In this document: positions 7,121 through 12,350 of the stretch, piece after piece
Numbering within the stretch: the stretch's first letter is position 1
How the letters are laid out: the number at the start of each line of letters is the position of its first letter
NCBI GenBank assembly: GCA_903873565.1
Contig: CAIQOY010000020.1
Coordinates: 1 to 12,350, forward strand
Source: an uncultured Actinomycetes bacterium
GTDB lineage: Bacteria; Actinomycetota; Thermoleophilia; Gaiellales; F1-60-MAGs149
DNA length: 12,350 bases
Direction of reading: 5' to 3'
Program-made: the position numbers and the translations under genes
The notes under the pieces: generated by a model
Database searches by the model: none
What the model was told of the DNA's origin: nothing
Seen by the model: only the letters and a program-made list of their open reading frames with translations

Positions 7121-7145
7121 CACGCCCCCGCGCCCGCGGTACCCT
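7117..7145 (+). promoter_or_regulatory. Possible promoter for tRNA-Leu and the aldehyde dehydrogenase
   Basis: On the plus strand TACCCT (7140-7145) fits a TAnnnT -10 and lies 11 nt before the tRNA 5' end. Seventeen bases upstream is AGCACA (7117-7122), which shares only the ACA half of TTGACA. It would overlap the divergent glnA -10. The -35 match is weak. Confidence 0.3.
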
Positions 7146-7156
7146 GCCGGTAGCCG

Positions 7157-7240
7157 GCCGGGGTGGCGGAATTGGTAGACGCACCGGACTCAAAATCCGG
7201 CGTCGGAGACGACGTGCGGGTTCGAGACCCGCCCCCGGCA
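7157..7240 (+). tRNA. tRNA-Leu (anticodon CAA)
   Basis: A complete 84-nt class II tRNA that decodes UUG. The acceptor stem is GCCGGGG (7157-7163) with CCCCGGC (7233-7239) and discriminator A7240. The D arm contains AATTGGTAGAC. The anticodon stem CCGGA/TCCGG encloses the loop CTCAAAA with anticodon CAA at 7191-7193. A long variable arm pairs GTCG with CGAC around GAGA, as expected for Leu. The T arm is GCGGG, TTCGAGA, CCCGC. The CCA end is not encoded, since TCC follows. An aldehyde dehydrogenase gene begins 21 nt downstream with no terminator between. Confidence 0.97.
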
Positions 7241-7248
7241 TCCAGCCC

Positions 7249-7254
7249 AGGAGG
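7249..7254 (+). promoter_or_regulatory. Ribosome binding site of the aldehyde dehydrogenase gene
   Basis: AGGAGG lies 7 nt before the ATG at 7262 and only 8 nt past the tRNA 3' end. It fixes the start of the dehydrogenase and excludes the longer open frame that runs back into the tRNA. Confidence 0.85.
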
Positions 7255-7261
7255 ACGCGCG

Positions 7262-8728
7262 ATGGCGGACACCGCCCCCATGCTGATCGACGGCCGGGAG
7301 ACCGGCGCGGAGCGCCCGCCGATCGCGGTGCGCGACCCGGCCACGCTCGAGCCGCTCGGCGCCGTCCCCGCGGGCACCGCCGAGGACGTCGACCGCGCGG
7401 TCGCGGCCGCCGCGCGCGCCCAGCGCGCATGGCGCTTCACGAGCGCGTGGGAGCGGGCCGACCTCCTGCACGGCGTGGCCCAGGCCACGCACGACCACGC
7501 CGACGAGCTGCTCGACCTGCTCACGCGCGAGCAGGGCAAGCCGCGCCCCGAGCAGGAGGAGGAGCTCGAGTGGTCGGCCTCGACGTTCCGCTACTACGCG
7601 GAGCTCGGGCGCCACGGGCAGGGCCGGGTGGTGCCGAGCGCGGAGCCGCGCACGCAGCTCAACCTCGTGGTGCGCGAGCCGTACGGCGTCGCCGCCTGCA
7701 TCGTGCCGTGGAACTACCCGTTCCTGCTCCTGGCCTGGAAGGTCGCGCCGGCCCTGGCCGCGGGGAACGCCGTGGTCATCAAGCCGAGCGAGCTGACCAG
7801 CCTCGCCACCCTCGCCTGGGTGCGCCTCGCCTTCGCCGGGCTGCCCGACGGGCTGGTCAACGTGGTCACGGGCTACGGCGACCCGGTCGGCGAGGCGCTC
7901 GTCGCGCACCCGGGCACGCAGGTCGTGGCCTTCACGGGCTCGGTGGCCACGGGCCAGCGGATCGCGTCGGTGGCCGCGCCCCTGATGAAGCACCTGCACC
8001 TCGAGCTCGGCGGCAAGGACGCCTTCGTGGTCGCGCCCGACGCCGACCTCGAGACGGCCGCCGACGCCCTGGCCTACGCCGGCTTCCTCAACACGGGCCA
8101 GGTCTGCACCTCGTCCGAGCGCGTCTACGTGCCGCGCGCCCGGGCCGGCGAGTTCGCGGAGCTGGTGGCCGAGCGCGCCCGCGCCCTGCGCATCGGGCAC
8201 GGCACCCGCGACGACGTCGACATGGGCCCGATGATCGGCGAGCGCTACCGCGAGAAGGTGCAGGGCCACATCGGCGACGCCACGGACCGGGGCGCGCGCC
8301 TCGTGACCGGCGGCGACGTCCCGGACACGGGGCTGCCGGGCTGGTTCCTCGCCCCCACGGTCCTCGCCGACGCCGACCACTCGATGCAGGTCATGCGCGA
8401 GGAGACCTTCGGGCCCGTGATCCCGATCATGGGCTACGACTCGGTGGACGAGGCGATCGACCTCGTCAACGACAGCCCCTACGGGCTCGGGGCCACGATC
8501 CGCTCGGGCGACACCCTGCTCGTCAAGCGCTTCGCCGACGAGGTGCAGGCCGGCACCATCTGGGTCAACGACCCCCTCACCGACAACATGGCGGGGCCGT
8601 TCGGCGGGATGAAGCTGACCGGCGGGGGCCGCGAGCTCGGCCAGGACGGCCTCGACGCCTTCCTCCAGTCCAAGCACGTCCACTGGGACCTCTCCCAGGA
8701 GCGCAAGGACTGGTGGTACCCGTACTAG
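7262..8728 (+). CDS. NAD(P)-dependent aldehyde dehydrogenase, substrate unknown
   Basis: A 488-residue member of the aldehyde dehydrogenase superfamily, oxidising an aldehyde to its acid with NAD(P), presumably cytosolic. Catalytic landmarks are complete: PWNYP (149-153, oxyanion Asn151), the cofactor segment VVIKPSE (171-177), FTGSVATG (224-231), LELGGKD with general base Glu248, GQVCTS with nucleophile Cys282, and EETFGPV (380-386). The C-terminus ends in WWYPY. Overall it resembles the betaine-aldehyde/succinate-semialdehyde dehydrogenase-like group, but I cannot assign a substrate. It starts right after tRNA-Leu and has its own strong ribosome site. It converges on the ammonia-lyase-family gene, with 7 nt between stop codons and no visible terminator. 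Confidence 0.95.
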   Translation: MADTAPMLIDGRETGAERPPIAVRDPATLEPLGAVPAGTAEDVDRAVAAAARAQRAWRFTSAWERADLLHGVAQATHDHADELLDLLTREQGKPRPEQEEELEWSASTFRYYAELGRHGQGRVVPSAEPRTQLNLVVREPYGVAACIVPWNYPFLLLAWKVAPALAAGNAVVIKPSELTSLATLAWVRLAFAGLPDGLVNVVTGYGDPVGEALVAHPGTQVVAFTGSVATGQRIASVAAPLMKHLHLELGGKDAFVVAPDADLETAADALAYAGFLNTGQVCTSSERVYVPRARAGEFAELVAERARALRIGHGTRDDVDMGPMIGERYREKVQGHIGDATDRGARLVTGGDVPDTGLPGWFLAPTVLADADHSMQVMREETFGPVIPIMGYDSVDEAIDLVNDSPYGLGATIRSGDTLLVKRFADEVQAGTIWVNDPLTDNMAGPFGGMKLTGGGRELGQDGLDAFLQSKHVHWDLSQERKDWWYPY

Positions 8729-8735
8729 CGGCGGC

Positions 8736-9974
8736 CTAGCGGCCCAGGTCCCACTCGACGAGCGCGCGCCGCATCGCGTTGCGCACGATCATGATGCCCT
8801 CGTCGACGCCCATCCCGGGCTTGGCCAGGACCTGGTCGGCCGCGACGGCCATCGCCAGCTGCGCGCTCAGCTGCGCGCTGAGGTCGGTCTCGGCGCAGGA
8901 CCCGCCGATGAAGACCCCGAGCCCGCCGGCCCGGCAGGCCGCGGCCGCCTTGAGGGCCTCGGTCAGGCAGCCGAGGTCCGGCATCTTGATCTGGATCTGG
9001 TCGACCGCGCCGGCGGCCACGAAGGCCGCGACGTCCTCGTCGCCGTTGCAGAACTCGTCGGCCGCGAGCTGGACGCGGGTGCCCTGCGCGGCGAGCCGGG
9101 CGCGCAGCGCGGCCAGGAGCTCGATCGTGGTGGCCGTGTCGTCGCCGAGGCACGGCGACTCGATCGCCACGGGCAGCCCGCCCGCGAGCGCCTCGACCTC
9201 CGCGAGGAAGGCGGCCATCCGCCCCACGTCGCGGTCCATCACCAGGCCGAGCATCCCGTAGACGTCGAGGTGCAGGCGCGGGCGGTAGCCCTCGCCGCCG
9301 ACCTGCGCGATGCGGGCCACCAGCCAGCGCACGTAGTCGAGGAAGGCGCCGCCGTCCGCGCCGAACGCCTGCTCGGAGTTGAACAGCCCGTGCGGCAGGA
9401 CGTCGACGCGGCGCAGGATCATGCGGTCCGCGTTGAGCCGGCGCTCGTCGCCCGACTGCGCGTAGACGGGCGCCATGGCCGGCGCCTCGAGCCCGGTCTC
9501 CGCGGCGAGGACCCGCAGCGGCGTCACGCCGCGCTCGGCCGCCTCGGCGGCGAGCAGCGCCTGCGAGAGCCCGTAGCGCAGCGCGGTGTGCAGCTGGCGG
9601 CCGTCGGGGAGGCGGTGCGCGTCGACGAGGTCCGAGCCGGCCCGGAAGCCGGTCTCCCCCGCCTCCACGAGCAGCGCCGCGGCGGCCTCGACCTGGCCGG
9701 CGAGGGCGGCGGCGTCGACGGGCAGGTCGCGTCCCCCCACGCCCGCGTACTGGACGGACATGGCGTCGCCCCAGCCGACGGCGCCCGCCGCGGTCTCGAT
9801 CCGCAGGAGCAGCGCCTGCGCCGGCTGGCGGACCGCGGCCAGGCCCGGGGTGACGGGGTCGCCGCCGTAGACGAGGCCGTCCTTCGGGGCGCCCGCGCGG
9901 ATCGCCAGCAGGTCGTCGTTGTAGTACGCGCCCTCGCCCCGGACGGCGTCGACGCGCGCGACCCGGATCGCCAC
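8736..9974 (-). CDS. mal: 3-methylaspartate ammonia-lyase family protein (enolase superfamily)
   Basis: The family reversibly removes ammonia from 3-methylaspartate to give mesaconate, Mg-dependent and cytosolic. The 412-residue length matches the Clostridium tetanomorphum enzyme (about 413). Collinear motifs are VQYAGVGGRD (74-83), AQSGDER (172-178), DVLPH with catalytic His195, HLDVYG (Asp237), AIESP (Glu272), ADEFCN (Asp306), QIKMPDLG (Gln328 and base Lys330), GGSC (357-360) and VLAKPGMGVDEG (382-393). Metal ligands and both catalytic bases are kept. Pocket residues differ from the clostridial enzyme as I recall it: Tyr171 for Phe170, Phe355 for Tyr356 and Ser359 for Thr360, so the substrate may differ. 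The GTG start is 3 nt past the oligopeptidase stop, with GGAGG inside that gene's last codons. No glutamate mutase is in the window. Confidence 0.88.
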   Translation of the reverse strand: MAIRVARVDAVRGEGAYYNDDLLAIRAGAPKDGLVYGGDPVTPGLAAVRQPAQALLLRIETAAGAVGWGDAMSVQYAGVGGRDLPVDAAALAGQVEAAAALLVEAGETGFRAGSDLVDAHRLPDGRQLHTALRYGLSQALLAAEAAERGVTPLRVLAAETGLEAPAMAPVYAQSGDERRLNADRMILRRVDVLPHGLFNSEQAFGADGGAFLDYVRWLVARIAQVGGEGYRPRLHLDVYGMLGLVMDRDVGRMAAFLAEVEALAGGLPVAIESPCLGDDTATTIELLAALRARLAAQGTRVQLAADEFCNGDEDVAAFVAAGAVDQIQIKMPDLGCLTEALKAAAACRAGGLGVFIGGSCAETDLSAQLSAQLAMAVAADQVLAKPGMGVDEGIMIVRNAMRRALVEWDLGR

Positions 9975-9977
9975 GGC

Positions 9978-11780
9978 CTAGACCTCCACGGCGAGCTCGA
10001 CCATGCGCTCCATCTCGTCGAGCCCGCGCGCCCACGTGGCCGCGTCGGCGAGGTCGATCCCGAAGGCGCCGAGCTGCTCGCCGGGCGACGCCGCGCCGCC
10101 CGTGCGGAGGAAATCGAGGTACGGCCCCACGAAGGCGTCGCCGTCCTCGCGGTAGAGCGCGTAGAGGGTCAGGCTGGCCAGGTGCGCGAAGGCGTAGGCG
10201 TACGTGTAGAAGCGGGTGTTGATGAAGTGCGGGATGTACGACCAGCCGCGCCGGTAGCCCTCCGGCAGCTCCACGGAGTCGCCGTAGTAGCGGGCGTTGC
10301 GGTCGATCCAGAACCCGCTCAGGCGGTCCGCGGTCAGCGCCTGGCCGCCCTGGCGGGCGCCGTAGGCGTCCTGCTCGTAGCGCACCATCATCGTCTGGCG
10401 GAAGACGGTCGCGAAGCCCGACTCGAGCTCCTGGCGCACGAGCGCGGTGCGCGTCGCCGCATCGGGCTCCTCCTTGAGCATGCGGTCGAAGACCAGGAGC
10501 TCGGCGAACGTGCTCGGCACCTCGCAGAGCGCGAGCGGGGCGTGCATCGAGAGCGCGCTCTGGGCGCGGCTCGAGAGCGCGAAGTGCATGCCGTGGCCGA
10601 GCTCGTGCGCGACCGTCATCAGGTCCCGCAGGGTGTCGGTGTGGTTGAGCAGGATGAAGGGCTGCGCGTCCTGCGCCACGGAGCTGCAGAAGGCGCCGCC
10701 GCGCTTGCCGGGGCGGGGCTCGGCGTCGACGCGGCGCTCCTCGAAGACGGCGCGCGCGACGTCGAGGATCTCGCCGGAGAAGCGCCCGAAGGAGTCCTCC
10801 ACGATCGCCACGGCCTCCGCGTACGGCATCGGCCGGCCCGCGCCGAGCGGCGCGTACTGGTCGGCCAGGTGCAGGGTGTCGAGCCCCATCAGCCCGGCCT
10901 TGTGCCGGAACCAGCGCTGCGCCATCCCGTAGCGGTCCTCGATCGCGGTCATCATCGCGTCGACCCAGGCCGGCTCCAGCTCGTTGGCCAGGTGGCGGGG
11001 ATCGAGCGGCGTCGCGTAGCCGCGCAGGCGATCCTGGACGAGCCGGTCGGCGACGATGCTGTCGTAGCAGGAGCTGAGCACGTCGACGTTGGGCTCGAGC
11101 GCCGCGTAGAGGGCCTCGAGCGCGGCGATGCGCACCTCGCGCTCCGGGATGTGCAGGTACGAGAGCAGCTCGTCGACGGTGCGGTCCGCCTCGCCCGTGC
11201 CGTCGTCGAAGGGCGCGCGGATGTTGGCCACGGTCTGGGCGAACAGGTTCTGCCAGGCGGAGAGCAGCGGATCGCGCTCGGTCAGCATCCGCTCCTGGTC
11301 GTCCGGGAGGACGTGCGGGCGGAAGCGCCGCGACGAGCGCAGGTGGTGGCGGTCGGCCGCCACCTCGGGCGCGGCCATCAGGGGCTCGGCGACCGCGTCG
11401 TCGAGGTCGATCCACTCGAGGTCGAAGAAGCGCAGCGCGTTCTGGGCCCGCACCATCCCCTGGTCGACCACGGTCTCGAGGTCGCGGGCCTCGTCGTCGT
11501 TGACGTCGACGGCGCGGCGCAGGGACACGTACGACCCGACGCGGTGCAGCGCGTTCGAGATCGCGGCGAGCTCGGCGAGGGCCTCCGCGAGGCCCGCGGC
11601 GTCCAGCTCCCCCACGCGTCCGCGGTGGCGGGCGTCGAAGGCGTCGGCGCGGGCGATGGTCTCGTCGAGCTGGACGCGGGCCGTGGCGGCGTCCGCGCAG
11701 ATCGGGGCGAGGTCCCAGCGGACGCCCGCGGCGTTCGGTCCGGTCGGGGTGATCTGCGCCATGCCCGAAGTGTCACCCAT
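9978..11780 (-). CDS. pepF: Oligoendopeptidase F-type M3 metallopeptidase
   Basis: A cytosolic zinc peptidase that cleaves oligopeptides. It has 600 residues, typical of M3B. The zinc site is HELGH (392-396) in TVAHELGHGMHFALS, with the third ligand Glu420 in CEVPSTFAELL. The family C-terminal segment SYIPHFINTRFYTYAYAF (514-531) supplies substrate-binding Tyr and His residues. There is no signal peptide or membrane segment. The ATG at 11780 overlaps the NUDIX stop (ATGGGTGA), which suggests translational coupling. A second in-frame ATG at 11762 would give 594 residues, and neither has a strong ribosome site. It is followed within 3 nt by the ammonia-lyase-family gene, so NUDIX, pepF and that gene look like one operon. 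Physiological substrates are unknown. Confidence 0.95.
   Translation of the reverse strand: MGDTSGMAQITPTGPNAAGVRWDLAPICADAATARVQLDETIARADAFDARHRGRVGELDAAGLAEALAELAAISNALHRVGSYVSLRRAVDVNDDEARDLETVVDQGMVRAQNALRFFDLEWIDLDDAVAEPLMAAPEVAADRHHLRSSRRFRPHVLPDDQERMLTERDPLLSAWQNLFAQTVANIRAPFDDGTGEADRTVDELLSYLHIPEREVRIAALEALYAALEPNVDVLSSCYDSIVADRLVQDRLRGYATPLDPRHLANELEPAWVDAMMTAIEDRYGMAQRWFRHKAGLMGLDTLHLADQYAPLGAGRPMPYAEAVAIVEDSFGRFSGEILDVARAVFEERRVDAEPRPGKRGGAFCSSVAQDAQPFILLNHTDTLRDLMTVAHELGHGMHFALSSRAQSALSMHAPLALCEVPSTFAELLVFDRMLKEEPDAATRTALVRQELESGFATVFRQTMMVRYEQDAYGARQGGQALTADRLSGFWIDRNARYYGDSVELPEGYRRGWSYIPHFINTRFYTYAYAFAHLASLTLYALYREDGDAFVGPYLDFLRTGGAASPGEQLGAFGIDLADAATWARGLDEMERMVELAVEV
9983..9987 (-). 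promoter_or_regulatory. Ribosome site of the ammonia-lyase gene, inside pepF
   Basis: Minus-strand GGAGG falls in the last sense codons of pepF (GTG GAG GTC TAG), 8 nt before the GTG start at 9974. It supports that start and coupled translation of the two genes. Confidence 0.7.
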
Positions 11781-12240
11781 CCGCGCCGTCGAGGCGACGT
11801 CGCGCGAGCAGGAGGGCCAGCGACGAGGAGGCGGCCAGGATCTCCGTGCCGATCAGGCCGATCGCCTCGTCGAGGCCGAGCCGGACGGGCTCCGTCGGCT
11901 CGTGCTGGCGCGCGTCGGGGTCGGGCCGGCAGTCGCGGGCGAGGAACATGAAGCCGCGCTCGTCCATCCGGCCCGGGCTGGTGCGGAACTCCCCCAGTGG
12001 CTCCAGCCGGTCGGAGGCGAGCAGCGCCTCCTCGCTCAGCTCCCGGCGCGCCGACTCCACGGGGTCCTCGCCGTCATCGATCGCGCCGGCCGGCAGCTCG
12101 AGCGTCGTGTCGCCGACCGCGTAGCGGTACTGGCGCACCAGCACGACGTCGCCATTCGGCAGGAGCGGCACCACCTTCGCGAAGCCCGGGGAGCGCACCA
12201 GGGGGAAGCAGTAGCTGCGCCCCTCCGGCGTCTCGACGTG
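11773..12240 (-). CDS. NUDIX hydrolase, ADP-ribose pyrophosphatase-like, N-terminus lost
   Basis: The family hydrolyses nucleoside diphosphates linked to another group. The NUDIX helix is GAIDDGE, then ESARRELSEEALL; it matches GX5EX7REUXEEXGU except that Leu replaces the late Gly. SPGRMDERGFMFLAR after the box resembles the ADP-ribose pyrophosphatase subgroup. Recognisable homology runs up to HVETPEGRSYCFPLVRSPGF, coded from about 12240. A GTG at 12198 could start a 141-residue protein but would drop part of this conserved beta-strand region and has no nearby ribosome site. The frame stays open to the right edge, but beyond 12240 it reads a charged, unfamiliar peptide (DRRREHHAEAETH), the antisense of the RND-like sequence. 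I take the true N-terminus, about 20-25 residues, to be missing. The gene overlaps pepF by 8 nt. Confidence 0.85.
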   Translation of the reverse strand, partial: HVETPEGRSYCFPLVRSPGFAKVVPLLPNGDVVLVRQYRYAVGDTTLELPAGAIDDGEDPVESARRELSEEALLASDRLEPLGEFRTSPGRMDERGFMFLARDCRPDPDARQHEPTEPVRLGLDEAIGLIGTEILAASSSLALLLARRRLDGADG

Positions 12241-12350
12241 ATGAGTCTCGGCTTCGGCGTGATGTTCGCGACGACGATCAGCCTCCTGATCGTTCCGTCG
12301 CTCTACCTCGCGCTCGACGACCTGCGCCGCGCGCTGGGCTGGATCTACGC
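12241..12350 (+). CDS. Fragment of an RND efflux permease C-terminus
   Basis: The plus frame from 12241 reads MSLGFGVMFATTIS, LLIVPSLYLALDDLRR, then ALGWIY to the window edge. This fits the last transmembrane helix and cytoplasmic end of AcrB/HAE1-type RND inner-membrane pumps, which export drugs or lipids using the proton gradient. There is no RND-like sequence upstream: extending the frame left of 12241 gives unrelated residues antisense to the NUDIX gene. It is therefore only the tail of a pump lacking about 1,000 residues, open at the right edge. It is best explained as sequence joined at about 12240 by mis-assembly or rearrangement. The ATG at 12241 is not a credible start. Family call is fairly firm; origin is inferred. 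Confidence 0.6.
   Translation, partial: MSLGFGVMFATTISLLIVPSLYLALDDLRRALGWIY

Noticed and set aside
5483..7153. Plus-strand open frame opposite glnA
   Set aside because: Shadow of glnA, which has complete glutamine synthetase motifs on the minus strand.
7163..7261. Upstream extension of the aldehyde dehydrogenase into the tRNA
   Set aside because: The extra codons are the tRNA gene itself. The ATG at 7262 has an AGGAGG ribosome site and fits the family N-terminus.
8725..11415. Minus-strand open frame of 896 codons and a long plus-strand frame at 9270-11951
   Set aside because: Both are other-frame readings of pepF and the ammonia-lyase-like gene, with an Arg/Gly/Ala-rich composition and no motifs.
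12198..12350. NUDIX protein extended to the right edge as a genuine N-terminus
   Set aside because: Beyond 12240 the residues are a charged, non-homologous run antisense to a convincing RND helix, so the frame is open only by chance.
1..12350. CRISPR arrays, insertion sequences, integrase or prophage genes, toxin-antitoxin pairs, rRNA
   Set aside because: I looked for regular repeats, transposase motifs, terminal inverted repeats and small paired genes. None is supported, and the spacers between genes are all under about 150-180 bases.

Overview
The window is very GC-rich (roughly 70% or more by eye) with strong G/C bias at third codon positions. It is densely packed with housekeeping genes that have short spacers and Shine-Dalgarno sites. 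The Mycobacterium-like features of DapB, the GTG starts, the M3B oligopeptidase and the gene order rpsO-pnp-M16 peptidase-dapB-dapA suggest a high-GC Actinomycetota member. Class Thermoleophilia is my best guess, but this is inference and nothing in the window proves the taxon.

Layout. Positions 1-5517 hold a minus-strand cluster, read right to left: rpsO (S15), pnp (PNPase), an M16 zinc peptidase, a DapB-family reductase overlapping it by GTGA, and dapA, which is cut by the left edge. A hairpin lies between rpsO and pnp, and a perfect 18-bp palindrome lies in the rpsO leader. Upstream of rpsO, glnA (alpha-type glutamine synthetase I, 5690-7015) is also on the minus strand. A perfect 13-bp-arm hairpin follows glnA. 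An extended -10 promoter precedes it. Diverging from glnA on the plus strand is tRNA-Leu(CAA) at 7157-7240. Only 21 nt later an aldehyde dehydrogenase gene starts (7262-8728), apparently on the same transcript. Converging on it is a tight minus-strand trio: a NUDIX hydrolase, an oligoendopeptidase F-type M3 peptidase and a 3-methylaspartate ammonia-lyase-family enolase-superfamily enzyme.

Functions. The left cluster combines translation and RNA decay (S15, PNPase) with the first two steps of the diaminopimelate/lysine branch. glnA assimilates ammonium. The right trio may link peptide turnover to amino-acid deamination, but no glutamate mutase is visible.

Points most worth a second look: (1) the DapB-family protein has lost several normally invariant residues, including the catalytic lysine; (2) the methylaspartate ammonia-lyase-like protein keeps its catalytic and metal residues but has changed substrate-pocket residues and no pathway partner here; (3) at about 12240 the NUDIX gene loses its N-terminus exactly where an RND-efflux-pump C-terminus begins on the opposite strand, which looks like a chimeric join or a rearrangement; (4) tRNA-Leu and the aldehyde dehydrogenase look co-transcribed. 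I found no CRISPR array, insertion sequence, prophage, toxin-antitoxin pair or clear novel defence system.
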